From: Fibrobacter sp.
GTDB lineage: Bacteria; Fibrobacterota; Fibrobacteria; Fibrobacterales; Fibrobacteraceae
Direction: 5' to 3'
NCBI GenBank assembly: GCA_024399065.1
Contig: JAKSIB010000006.1
Span: 91,414-155,413, forward strand
Length of the DNA stretch: 64,000 nucleotides
This document shows positions 1-7,381 of the stretch, piece by piece; within the stretch, counting starts at the first letter, position 1, and each line of letters starts with the position of its first letter. The notes beneath the pieces were generated by a model. That model saw only the letters and a program-made list of their open reading frames with translations, searched no databases and was not told where the DNA came from. Made by a program: the position numbers and the translations under genes.

Positions 1-69
1 GCGTTGGATATGCTTAAGCGTGGAGAAGAATCGCAGCGAAGGGAGGAACTTGCGTGCAATGCAAAGTAG
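1..69 (+). CDS. 3' end of an upstream gene, possibly the antitoxin of the following GNAT toxin
   Basis: An open frame runs from the window edge to a TAG at 67-69 and encodes a charged tail ending REELACNAK. It overlaps the start of the GNAT gene by 16 bases. GNAT-type toxins are usually preceded by an overlapping short DNA-binding antitoxin, so this may be the C-terminus of one. Only 22 residues are visible and no domain can be assigned, so the antitoxin role is inference from position alone. Confidence 0.4.
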   Translation, partial: ALDMLKRGEESQRREELACNAK

Positions 70-614
70 ATTTTTCGCAAATTGAAATAAGAAAACTTAA
101 GGGGTGTGAACTCGTTTCCGGCTTTGATTGCGGTGACGAGGATTTGAACGATTTTATTCAGAACGAGGCTTCCCTATATCGTCAAAGTCTTTTGGCGGTC
201 AGTTATGTACTCGTTGAAAAGAATGCTCCTGAGAAGCCTTTGGCGTTCTGCAGCGTTGCGAATGATAAGGTTGCGCTTGGCGATTTTGCGAATAGTACTG
301 AGTTTAATCGTTTTCGCAAAAAACAGGGATTCCCTCAATCAAAAAGATTGAAAAGTTACCCTGCGGTTAAGCTTTGCCGTTTGGGTGTTTCTAATGAGTT
401 CAAGGGTGAAAATCTTGGAACCTTTATACTGGATTTTGTTAAGATGTTTTTTACGCAGGATAACAAGTCTGGATGCCGGTTTCTTACGGTGGATGCCTAC
501 ATTGCGGCGATTCCTTTTTATGAAAAGAATGGGTTTAAAAAGCTTGGGTCGAAAAACGAGGGTGATCCTAGAACACGCCTCTTGTTTTACGACCTAAATG
601 AAATTGCGGCCTAA
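54..614 (+). CDS. GNAT-family N-acetyltransferase, possible toxin of a TA pair
   Basis: The protein has 186 residues and a GNAT fold. The N-terminus carries the FDCGDEDLNDF signature typical of TacT-like acetyltransferases. A central segment (PAVKLCRLGVS, then KGENLG) resembles the acetyl-CoA binding motif A, and the C-terminus has the FYEKNGFKKLG motif B ending. Relatives of this subgroup acetylate aminoacyl-tRNA and act as toxins neutralised by an overlapping upstream antitoxin. The GTG start at 54 is supported by a GGGAGGA ribosome-binding site at 41-47, seven bases upstream, and it overlaps the preceding frame by 16 bases, which suggests translational coupling. GNAT membership is clear. 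The toxin role is inferred from the subgroup signature and the overlap; a plain metabolic acetyltransferase is possible. Confidence 0.85.
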   Translation: MQCKVDFSQIEIRKLKGCELVSGFDCGDEDLNDFIQNEASLYRQSLLAVSYVLVEKNAPEKPLAFCSVANDKVALGDFANSTEFNRFRKKQGFPQSKRLKSYPAVKLCRLGVSNEFKGENLGTFILDFVKMFFTQDNKSGCRFLTVDAYIAAIPFYEKNGFKKLGSKNEGDPRTRLLFYDLNEIAA

Positions 615-631
615 CTTCTCAAAAGGGTTTT

Positions 632-647
632 TAAGGGGTGTCCCCTT
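632..647. repeat. Small GC hairpin (AAGGGG-TGT-CCCCTT)
   Basis: This is a perfect 6-bp stem with a three-base loop, followed by a G-rich stretch (GGGGTGGGGG) without a T run. A similar hairpin core (GAGGG-GTGTT-CCCTC) occurs at 38366-38380 beside another gene end. It may be a degenerate terminator or a dispersed hairpin repeat. Confidence 0.4.
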
Positions 648-716
648 AGGGGTGGGGGTAGCGTAAAATTTTGCGCCGCCTGCTTTTGGGGGTGAATTGC
701 GCAAAAGTTGAAGCGA

Positions 717-742
717 GGGGGCGGCTGCCCCCTTTTTATTTT
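717..742 (+). terminator. Intrinsic terminator upstream of ileS
   Basis: A perfect GGGGGC/GCCCCC stem with a GGCT loop is followed by TTTTTATTTT. It lies about 100 bases after the GNAT gene and insulates ileS, so ileS must be transcribed from a promoter within 743-876. A TTGACA at 747-752 is present but has no good -10 partner. Confidence 0.75.
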
Positions 743-876
743 CAATTTGACAAGCGACCCTTGCATTTAGTACGGCTCAATCATGTCATTTCACGCAAGT
801 GTGAATGTCGCGATGTTCGCCTTTTGCTAAATTTTGCCTCGTATTTAATAGGGGGCTGTATGCCCCGAGGTAAACA

Positions 877-3800
877 ATGGCAAAGTTATTCCGCGAAGTA
901 CAAAAGGAAGAAACCTTCCCGCAGATCGAAGAGCGCGTGCTCGGATTGTGGGATAAGGATGATAGCTTTAAGAAGTCTCTGGACAGCCGTCCGGAAACTG
1001 CACCCTATACTTTCTACGATGGCCCTCCGTTTGCAACTGGCCTTCCGCACTATGGTCACTTGCTGGCTGGTACCATCAAGGATATCGTTCCCCGTTACTG
1101 GACCATGAAGGGCAAGAAGGTTCCCCGCGGTTTCGGTTGGGACTGTCACGGTCTGCCTATTGAATCTCTGGTGCAGAACGAACTGGGTCTGGCTGGCGTT
1201 GCCGAAATCCAGAACCTGGGCGTAGATAAGTTTAACGAAACCTGCCGTAGCAAGGTTCTGAAGTACACCGGTGAATGGCGCAAGACTGTTCGTCGTATGG
1301 GCCGTTGGGTGGACTTCGACAAGGGCTACAAGACCATGGACAAGAACTTCATGGAATCTGTGTGGTGGGTGTTCAAGCAGTGCTTCGACAAGGGCCTCAT
1401 CTATCAGGGCTACCGCATCCAGCCGTACAGCCCGGCTCTTGCAACTCCGCTTTCCAACTTCGAAACCAACCAGGGCTATAAGGACCGTCAGGATCCGTCC
1501 TTGACCTTGATTTTCCCGCTGGTTTCCGACGACGCAAAGTTTGCTGGTTCCAACATTCTCGTTTGGACAACTACTCCGTGGACTTTGCCGTCTAACTTCG
1601 CTATTGCAGTGAAGGCTGACGCCGAATACGTTTGTGTTGAACAGGACGGCAAGAAGTTCTGGGTCATGGGAACTCGCGCTGGCGCTTACTTCAAGCAGCC
1701 CAACATTGTGGACAAGTGCATGGGTTCTGACCTTGCTGGTCTCAAGTACGAAGCTTTGTTCCACATTAGCGACGCTTACGCCACCGCAGAAGAACTGGCC
1801 AAGCGTTATACCATCTACGTTGCCGATTTCGTTAGCGACGAAGACGGTGCCGGTGCTGTGCATATCGCTCCTTCCTTCGGTGAAGAAGACTTCCAGCTGG
1901 GCGCATCTCTTGGCCTGGGTCTTTTCGACCCGCTGGATACCGAAGGCAAGTTCACCGACAAGGTCCCCATGTGGAAGGGCCTGGGTGCAAAGGAAGCCGA
2001 CAAGAGCATTATCGCCTACCTCAAGGAACAAGGCCGCGTGTTCAAGCACGAAACCTTCGTTCATAGCTACCCCCACTGCTGGCGTACCGGCGTGCCTCTG
2101 CTGTACCGCGCCCTCAAGACTTGGTTCTTGAAGATCGATGGCGAAGTCACCAACGCAGAAGGTGTCACCAAGACTTTGAAGGAATGGATGGTCGAAAACA
2201 ACCAGACCGTGAACTGGGTTCCCGACCACATCAAGAGCGGCCGCTTCGGTAAGTGGATTGCCAACGCCCGTGACTGGAACCTTTCCCGTAACCGTTTTTG
2301 GGGTACCCCGATTCCTGTATGGATTGCTGACGATGGCGAAATGATCGCTGTGGGCTCCATCAAGGAACTGGCTGACCTCACTGGCGAAACTCTGGAAGAC
2401 CTGCACAAGCACTTTGTAGATAAGATTGTCATCAAGAAGGATGGCAAGGAATTCAAGCGTACTCCGGAAGTGTTTGACTGCTGGTTCGAATCTGGCTCCA
2501 TGCCTTATGCCAGCCGCCACTATCCGTTTGAAAACAAGGAACTGGTTGAAAAGAGCTTCCCGGCTGACTTCATTGCCGAAGGCCTTGACCAGACCCGCGG
2601 TTGGTTCTACACCTTGACCGTTCTTTCTAACGCACTGTTCCAGAAGCCCGCCTTCAAGAACGTGATCGTGAACGGTATCATCTTGGCCGAAGACGGTTCC
2701 AAGATGTCTAAGTCCAAGAAGAACTATCCGGACCCCAACGAACTTATCGAACGTACTGGCGCCGACGCCATCCGCCTGTTCCTCATTAACTCTGCTGCAC
2801 TGAAGGCTGAAGACCTGCGCTTCTCCGAAGAAGGTGTGAAGGGTATCGTGAAGCAGGTGATGCTTCCGCTGTGGAACGCCGTTAGCTTCTTCGTTTCTAA
2901 CCACAACGCCGACGCCGCCAAGGGCCAGCTGAACTGGAATCCGGGTGAAGTGGTGAAGTCCGAAAATGAACTGGACCGCTGGATGCTTGCAACGCTCCAG
3001 GATCTGGCCGCCAAGGTCGAAGTGGAAATGAAGGCTTACCGTTTGTACAACGTGGTGCCTGCAATCATCGCCGCTGTGGATGACCTGACCAACTGGTACG
3101 TCCGTCGTAGCCGTCGCCGTTTCTGGAAGTCTGAAAACGATGGCGACAAGAATGCAGCTTACGCTACCATGTACAAGGTGCTGGTGGACTTCAGCAAGAT
3201 TCTTGCTCCGTTCCTGCCGCTCCTGGCCGAAGAAATCTACCAGATTCTCGTTCGCGAAGTGGATGCCAACGCTCCTGTTAGCGTACACCTCTGCGAATTC
3301 CCCAGCGCGGACGAATCCCTGAAGGACGAAGCCCTGGTGCAGCGTATCGCAATGGTTCGCGGCATGGTGGAAATGGGCCGTGCAATCCGCGCTACGAACA
3401 ACGTAAAGAACCGTATGCCGATTGCTAGCATGACTGTGGTGCCCCACGGTGTCGTAGAAAAGGACGTTGCCGAAACCATGAAGGACCTCATCCTCGAAGA
3501 ACTGAACGTTCGCGAAATGAAGTTCCTGGAAGACGAAACCGTTCTGGTGAAGCTTACCGCAAAGCCCAACTTCCTGGGCATCAAGGCCAAGGGCCCTGAA
3601 TACGCCAAGAACATGAAGGTCATCTCTGCTAAGCTCAACAGCCTCACCGCTGACGAAATCAAGGCTCTGCAGGGTGGTGAAACAATCAAGTTCGAATTCG
3701 GCGAAGTTGGTGCTGACTGCCTCATGATCCAGCGCATTGTGCCGGAAGGCTTGGCTGTGGATGCCGATAGTCACTTCACCGTGGCTCTGGACCTGAACGT

Positions 3801-4071
3801 CACCGACGACTTGCGCCGCGCTTGCGTCGCCCGCGAACTGGTGAACCGCATTCAGAACCGCCGTAAGGAACAGAACTACACCATCACTGACAAGATTGAA
3901 GTGACCTTGTTCTCTGAAAGTGACATGTTCAAGCAGGCTGTCGCAGAAAACGAAGCATATATTGCTGGCGAAACTCAGGCTACCAAGATTGCTTGGGCTG
4001 CTTCCGCAGACGGCCTCGAAGCCAACGACGCTGACGGCGAAGCATTCAGCTTCACTACCGTAAAAGCCTAG
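877..4071 (+). CDS. ileS: Isoleucyl-tRNA synthetase, type 2 (eukaryotic-like)
   Basis: This cytoplasmic class Ia enzyme charges tRNA-Ile with isoleucine. The protein has 1,064 residues. The HIGH motif appears as HYGH at residues 58-61 within PPFATGLPHYGH, and KMSKS lies at 609-613 followed by KKNYPDP. Between them is the CP1 editing domain, with the TTTPWTLPSN motif near residue 230. These motif variants are those of the type 2 IleRS clade, which includes eukaryotic cytosolic, chlamydial and spirochaetal enzymes and the mupirocin-resistant bacterial enzymes; type 1 enzymes read HIGH within YANGDIHIGH. The ATG start follows GAGG by seven bases. Codon use is strongly biased to C-ending codons and AAG/GAA, as expected for a highly expressed gene. 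A terminator follows. Confidence 0.98.
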   Translation: MAKLFREVQKEETFPQIEERVLGLWDKDDSFKKSLDSRPETAPYTFYDGPPFATGLPHYGHLLAGTIKDIVPRYWTMKGKKVPRGFGWDCHGLPIESLVQNELGLAGVAEIQNLGVDKFNETCRSKVLKYTGEWRKTVRRMGRWVDFDKGYKTMDKNFMESVWWVFKQCFDKGLIYQGYRIQPYSPALATPLSNFETNQGYKDRQDPSLTLIFPLVSDDAKFAGSNILVWTTTPWTLPSNFAIAVKADAEYVCVEQDGKKFWVMGTRAGAYFKQPNIVDKCMGSDLAGLKYEALFHISDAYATAEELAKRYTIYVADFVSDEDGAGAVHIAPSFGEEDFQLGASLGLGLFDPLDTEGKFTDKVPMWKGLGAKEADKSIIAYLKEQGRVFKHETFVHSYPHCWRTGVPLLYRALKTWFLKIDGEVTNAEGVTKTLKEWMVENNQTVNWVPDHIKSGRFGKWIANARDWNLSRNRFWGTPIPVWIADDGEMIAVGSIKELADLTGETLEDLHKHFVDKIVIKKDGKEFKRTPEVFDCWFESGSMPYASRHYPFENKELVEKSFPADFIAEGLDQTRGWFYTLTVLSNALFQKPAFKNVIVNGIILAEDGSKMSKSKKNYPDPNELIERTGADAIRLFLINSAALKAEDLRFSEEGVKGIVKQVMLPLWNAVSFFVSNHNADAAKGQLNWNPGEVVKSENELDRWMLATLQDLAAKVEVEMKAYRLYNVVPAIIAAVDDLTNWYVRRSRRRFWKSENDGDKNAAYATMYKVLVDFSKILAPFLPLLAEEIYQILVREVDANAPVSVHLCEFPSADESLKDEALVQRIAMVRGMVEMGRAIRATNNVKNRMPIASMTVVPHGVVEKDVAETMKDLILEELNVREMKFLEDETVLVKLTAKPNFLGIKAKGPEYAKNMKVISAKLNSLTADEIKALQGGETIKFEFGEVGADCLMIQRIVPEGLAVDADSHFTVALDLNVTDDLRRACVARELVNRIQNRRKEQNYTITDKIEVTLFSESDMFKQAVAENEAYIAGETQATKIAWAASADGLEANDADGEAFSFTTVKA

Positions 4072-4094
4072 TACGCAGAATTCATTTGCGTGTC

Positions 4095-4115
4095 ATCCCG
4101 GCCTTGAGCCGGGAT
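4095..4115. repeat. REP-like palindrome (ATCCCGGC-CTTGA-GCCGGGAT)
   Basis: An 8-bp perfect inverted repeat sits within TGTCATCCCGGCCTTGAGCC and its continuation, just after the ileS stop. Sequences of this GTCATCCCGG...CCGGGATC type recur as dispersed palindromes in many unrelated bacterial genomes. There is no T run, so it is not an intrinsic terminator by itself. Confidence 0.6.
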
Positions 4116-4131
4116 CTCCTTTATACTAATA

Positions 4132-4164
4132 AAAGTCCCCGAAGCTAACCCCTTCGGGGACTTT
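4132..4164 (+). terminator. Intrinsic terminator of ileS
   Basis: A 13-bp perfect stem (AAAGTCCCCGAAG/CTTCGGGGACTTT) with a CTAACCC loop contains its own A and T tracts, so it could work in both directions. Confidence 0.85.
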
Positions 4165-4177
4165 GCGTTTAATAATT

Positions 4178-4256
4178 TACTCTGCGCATTCTATGAACTT
4201 ATAATTACGCTGCGCTTTCTATTACTTTTGCATCAAATATACTCTGCGCACTCTGT
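4178..4256. repeat. Three imperfect 17-bp direct repeats in the ileS-TA intergenic region
   Basis: The stretch 4165-4457 holds no long gene. It contains three copies of TAC(T/G)CTGCGC(A/T/C)-TCT-(A/G)T at 4178-4194, 4206-4222 and 4240-4256, spaced 28 and 34 bases apart. They precede a TTGACA box and the TA operon. They may be binding sites or decayed repeat units; no family was recognised. Confidence 0.4.
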
Positions 4257-4275
4257 CATTTTTCTTTTCTGCCTC

Positions 4276-4304
4276 TTGACAAAGGCTCGGCTCTTTTATA
4301 GATT
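4276..4304 (+). promoter_or_regulatory. Candidate promoter for the RelE-like/HTH TA operon
   Basis: TTGACA at 4276-4281 is followed by TATAGATT at 4297-4304, giving a 15- or 17-base spacer depending on the -10 chosen. A TCCGGC...GCCGGA hairpin in the leader ends directly at an AAAGGAG box. Confidence 0.45.
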
Positions 4305-4391
4305 TATAGTGAACTTTTGAGCATTAGTTTACTTTTTGATAAATTCATGATGTCCGGCAGTTTTTCGCTTGTCCGCCGGAAAGGAGTTAAG

Positions 4392-4448
4392 ATGAAATTG
4401 GCTTGTTCGCGCCCCCTTGACACCGTGTATCCAATTAGATACATTTAG
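4392..4448 (+). CDS. Possible 18-residue leader peptide upstream of the TA operon
   Basis: An ATG at 4392 is preceded by a strong AAAGGAG site with good spacing and opens an 18-codon frame, MKLACSRPLDTVYPIRYI. Its TAG stop at 4446-4448 overlaps the AGGAGGG ribosome-binding site of the toxin gene (4447-4453). That arrangement would couple translation of the two. The peptide resembles nothing I know, and so short a frame can arise by chance; the strong start site is the main support. Confidence 0.35.
   Translation: MKLACSRPLDTVYPIRYI
4426..4443. promoter_or_regulatory. Operator-like palindrome before the TA operon
   Basis: TGTATC-CAATTA-GATACA is an 18-base palindrome with perfect 6-base arms, ending 14 bases before the toxin start. 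TA operons are commonly autorepressed by the antitoxin at such sites. The assignment is positional. Confidence 0.5.
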
Positions 4449-4457
4449 GAGGGTGCC

Positions 4458-4763
4458 GTGTATACTTTAGAAAAGACGGAAACTTTCCTAAAATGGTACG
4501 GATATCTTAAGGATGTCCAAGCAAAACAACGGATATTCTCTAGGTTGCTTAGAATTGAATTGGGCAATCTTGGCGATGTCAAACCTGTTGGTGAAGGTGT
4601 TTTTGAAATAAGGATTGATGCTGGTCCTGGGTATAGGTTGTACTATGCTCTAAGGGGGACAACTGTGATTCTTCTTTTGTGCGGGGGAGATAAATCAACC
4701 CAGCAAAAAGACATTGATAAGGCGAAGACCATGTGGAAGGAATTGCAAAATGAAAACAAGTAA
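4458..4763 (+). CDS. RelE/ParE-superfamily toxin (addiction module killer protein type)
   Basis: This 101-residue protein matches the TIGR02683-like killer family, which sits in the RelE/HigB fold group and usually cleaves mRNA on the ribosome. Diagnostic segments are LGNLGDVKPVGEGVFEIRI in the middle, GPGYRLYY, and VILLLCGGDKSTQQKDI near the C-terminus. The GTG start follows AGGAGGG by four bases, and the N-terminus YTLEKTETFLKW matches the family start. The gene overlaps its antitoxin by 14 bases, in the toxin-first order common in this family. A palindrome at 4426-4443 suggests autoregulation. Confidence 0.9.
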   Translation: MYTLEKTETFLKWYGYLKDVQAKQRIFSRLLRIELGNLGDVKPVGEGVFEIRIDAGPGYRLYYALRGTTVILLLCGGDKSTQQKDIDKAKTMWKELQNENK

Positions 4764-5091
4764 ACTTGATTTGTCTGAACTGCTTGATAGCGAAGATGTT
4801 ATTGCAGGCGTGTTGAATGACGCTTTACAATCTGGTGATTCCGTAGCCCTGCTTAGAACCATTGGTTACGTGGCGAAAGCCCGTGGCATTGCTCAAATTT
4901 CGCAAGCAACAGGGCTTGGCCGTGAAAGTCTCTACAAGGCGTTGAACGAAAACGCACACCCGAGATTTGAAACTATTCTCAAAGTTTTGGGTGCGTTAAA
5001 TGTTCAAATCGCTGTTGTGCCCAAAAAGAAACCTGCAAAAAAGCATCTTGTTGTCGCAGAAAAGAAAACGAAATATTCTGCGACGATTTAA
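4750..5091 (+). CDS. HTH antitoxin of the adjacent RelE-like toxin
   Basis: The protein has 113 residues and resembles the TIGR02684 addiction-module antidote family. A helix-turn-helix lies near residues 45-75 (IAQISQATGLGRESLYKAL, then PRFETILKVLGAL). It should bind and neutralise the toxin and repress the operon. The ATG at 4750 lies inside the toxin gene, so the two frames overlap by 14 bases and are probably coupled. An upstream in-frame ATG at 4714 would add 12 residues that do not fit the family. The C-terminus is lysine rich (PKKKPAKKH). Confidence 0.88.
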   Translation: MKTSKLDLSELLDSEDVIAGVLNDALQSGDSVALLRTIGYVAKARGIAQISQATGLGRESLYKALNENAHPRFETILKVLGALNVQIAVVPKKKPAKKHLVVAEKKTKYSATI

Positions 5092-5096
5092 ACCGC

Positions 5097-5146
5097 GAAA
5101 AAAATGTTCCCCGAGGCTGGCAAGAGCGCCGGGGGAATATTTTTAT
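5097..5146. terminator. Bidirectional terminator between the TA pair and the minus-strand operon
   Basis: TTCCCC at 5107-5112 pairs with GGGGAA at 5132-5137, flanked by an A run on the left and ATATTTTTAT on the right. It serves both convergent transcripts. Confidence 0.6.
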
Positions 5147-5148
5147 CG

Positions 5149-7032
5149 TTAATCAACTATTTCTATGCCAAATTGCTTGTTGATGTAATGCAACAAAGCT
5201 TTATCTTCGCAATACACGTAACATCCTTTTTGTCCTCGAGAAAGCAGTGTCTTATAAGTGTTGCGAATTAACTTTGCCGCCAAATCACAATCTTTGCAAG
5301 ATCGAATTCCTGAAGATTTATCACTAATAGCTTCTTTAGTTTGATCCGTGAACACACCTTGAGAGATGTCGTATCGTAAATCTTTTCCGATTATTATGCC
5401 GCAATAGTCAAATTCAAGACCTTGTGTTGTGTGGATACAACCTACTTGATCAAATGATTTGGGGTCAATGGCGAATAGTGAATTGGCGAAATTCCATTTT
5501 GCTTTAAATCCATCCTCTAGAATGATGTCGTAAATTTCACCATTTGGGTCTTTTTCTGAATTCCACTCGTAGCAATAGCCTGCAATCATCCGTGATTTGT
5601 TGGCGATGGCATTCTTTGCTCGTAGAGCCTCTCGCATTTTTGTTGGACTGTTGAACAATTTCAAATCATAGTCAAAATCAAAATTGATATTAGCGGTTTC
5701 CCTTATGCCAAGTAAATTATCAAGAAAGTTTAGATATCCGTTACTTCCGCTGCATCGGAATTGCGAAACTAGATTCAAGTCATCACCTTCGTATAACTTT
5801 GCTTTATGAAAATTCGCCCATTTTTTTATTTCATCTACTGATCCGATATCTTTGGTTGTGATTTTTTGATCTTCATCTATAAAGAATACCGATACTCTTG
5901 CCGAGTTTATCAACTCCTTAATTTGGTTTTCCCCGTGGAATATTGCAGACTTTTTTCTCAATCGGTGAGATTCGTCAACAATAACGCAATCCAACATGTT
6001 TGTAGGCGAATTCCAAAATGCATCCGATGCTCTGAATAGATTTTTAATGTATGAAAGTTTGTATTTTTCTTGTTTTAATTTTTCAAAATAGACGTTTCGG
6101 GGGGCTGCATTTTTTGTGACATAGTTTGCACTAAATCCTTTTTGAATTAGATCACAAAGCAACTGGATTGCAACAACGGATTTTCCTGTTCCGGGACCAC
6201 CCGTTACGATGACAACAGCTTTTTCACCACTTTTGACGGGATTGGTTGCGTTTTTAACTGCATTTTCAACAAGTTTTTTTACTGTTTCATAGGCAACTTT
6301 CTGTTCATCAATTAGATAGAATTCTTTGTTGCCTTTGATCATTGATGCTAACGAATCTTGAAGCGCTTTAGCTGGCTTCAACTTTCCATGATCGATTTTC
6401 ATCAAAAGATCAATGTTAGATTTCTTTTTTACATATGTTTTCACGAAAGAACGCAACTTGCCAACGTCTTCGGATAGGAAAATCGGGGCTAAGGAAATTG
6501 CGTTTTGATAATGTGAATTGTCAATATGGTCCCTGTTTTTTTCTCGATAGTTGTGAAGATAGGCGCAAGGATTTAGCCTTATGTCTTCTTTATAAATATC
6601 CTCGTTGAAGTTCTCAATAATTTTAGCATAACTATATGCTTGATAACACGGATGACATACGGTTTTGTTTGATCCGCCTGTAAATGCAGTGACTACATCT
6701 GGACGAGATGTTGTTCCACTATCTTCCCATTGTTTTAATTCAACAACAACAATGTTCTTTGTTCCGTTTTCATTTTCTCCTGCAATAAGAAAATCAACGC
6801 GTTTAGAAGTTAACGGAATCTGGTATTCAACAGCGAGTTTTATGTCGTCGGAAATATCATCATCATCCAAAACATTTCTCATATACATAAGCGAATTTGC
6901 CCATGCACGAAATTCGGCGGCATTATTATGATGAATGTTTTTTAATTCAAACGCTTGTTGAACTTTTGAGGCTATGCATCCAGAACGAATGTCTTGAACA
7001 AAACCTCCCTTTGTATTTTCGTAAATAATCAT
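5149..7032 (-). CDS. PD-(D/E)XK nuclease-DUF2075 helicase/ATPase fusion
   Basis: The protein has 627 residues. The N-terminal third holds a PD-(D/E)XK-like nuclease core: RVDFL with D80, then VVVELKQW with E98 and K100. The C-terminal two thirds are a DUF2075 (Schlafen group 3-like) superfamily 1 helicase. Walker A is GGPGTGKS (278-285) and Walker B is VIVDESHR (350-357). It also shows FFIDEDQKIT (383-392), HTTQGLEFDY (about 540) and LLSRGQKG (about 603). It probably couples ATP-driven nucleic acid remodelling to cleavage. The start has AAGGA nine bases upstream. It is the last gene of a three-gene operon, 12 bases after the MazG-like gene. Base composition is AT-richer than in the core genes around it, which suggests acquisition. 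A defence function is inferred from this architecture and the neighbours; no experimental role is known to me. Confidence 0.85.
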   Translation of the reverse strand: MIIYENTKGGFVQDIRSGCIASKVQQAFELKNIHHNNAAEFRAWANSLMYMRNVLDDDDISDDIKLAVEYQIPLTSKRVDFLIAGENENGTKNIVVVELKQWEDSGTTSRPDVVTAFTGGSNKTVCHPCYQAYSYAKIIENFNEDIYKEDIRLNPCAYLHNYREKNRDHIDNSHYQNAISLAPIFLSEDVGKLRSFVKTYVKKKSNIDLLMKIDHGKLKPAKALQDSLASMIKGNKEFYLIDEQKVAYETVKKLVENAVKNATNPVKSGEKAVVIVTGGPGTGKSVVAIQLLCDLIQKGFSANYVTKNAAPRNVYFEKLKQEKYKLSYIKNLFRASDAFWNSPTNMLDCVIVDESHRLRKKSAIFHGENQIKELINSARVSVFFIDEDQKITTKDIGSVDEIKKWANFHKAKLYEGDDLNLVSQFRCSGSNGYLNFLDNLLGIRETANINFDFDYDLKLFNSPTKMREALRAKNAIANKSRMIAGYCYEWNSEKDPNGEIYDIILEDGFKAKWNFANSLFAIDPKSFDQVGCIHTTQGLEFDYCGIIIGKDLRYDISQGVFTDQTKEAISDKSSGIRSCKDCDLAAKLIRNTYKTLLSRGQKGCYVYCEDKALLHYINKQFGIEIVD

Positions 7033-7044
7033 GCAGAAGCGTCC

Positions 7045-7374
7045 TTATAATTCCGTATACTTTTTAGCAGTTCCCTTAGCTTTCTCTACAGGATACTTTT
7101 CTGCATTCTTTTCCAACTTTTTTAGTACGATTTCGCGAATGTCAAGATTGTACTTATCGGCAATCAAGATTGCGTAGTTGAAAATATCGGCTAGTTCCTC
7201 GCGAACTTTTTCAATTTTGACATCTTCTGGATTTTTCCATAAAAATGCTTCTTGTAATTCGCTAGCTTCAATAGACAATGCTATTGCCAAATCCTTGCCA
7301 TTGTGGAATTGATCCCAGTCTCGATCAACGGAGAATTGCTTGATTTTACTTTTCAGTTCTTCAAAATCAGACAT
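7045..7374 (-). CDS. MazG-like nucleotide pyrophosphohydrolase
   Basis: This 109-residue all-alpha protein carries the MazG metal-binding pattern: E36xxE39 in SIEASELQEAF and E60xxD63 in REELADIFNYA. Members of this superfamily hydrolyse (d)NTPs or (p)ppGpp to monophosphate forms and pyrophosphate with magnesium. It has a single MazG domain, the short form of COG1694. It lies seven bases after the TPR-zincin gene and 12 bases before the nuclease-helicase gene on the same strand, so the three are almost certainly co-transcribed. A nucleotide-depleting enzyme beside a nuclease-helicase fits an abortive or anti-phage role, but a house-cleaning role is an alternative. Confidence 0.9.
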   Translation of the reverse strand: MSDFEELKSKIKQFSVDRDWDQFHNGKDLAIALSIEASELQEAFLWKNPEDVKIEKVREELADIFNYAILIADKYNLDIREIVLKKLEKNAEKYPVEKAKGTAKKYTEL

Positions 7375-7381
7375 GGCATTC

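Noticed and set aside
747..774. TTGACA upstream of ileS as a promoter
   Set aside because: No acceptable -10 box at 16-18 bases; the nearest sequence reads GTACGG.
671..1108. 145-codon plus-strand frame ahead of and overlapping ileS
   Set aside because: It crosses a strong intrinsic terminator and runs 230 bases into ileS in another frame; the composition is not protein-like.
886..3774. 962-codon open frame on the minus strand across ileS
   Set aside because: ileS is certain on the plus strand, and its biased codon use (few TTA, CTA or TCA triplets in that register) keeps the opposite strand open. The antisense product has no recognisable domain.
4417..4445. TTGACA-17-TACATT as promoter of the TA operon
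   Set aside because: Transcription would start near 4452, inside the toxin ribosome-binding site, leaving almost no leader. The upstream TTGACA at 4276 is more plausible, although a leaderless-like transcript cannot be excluded.
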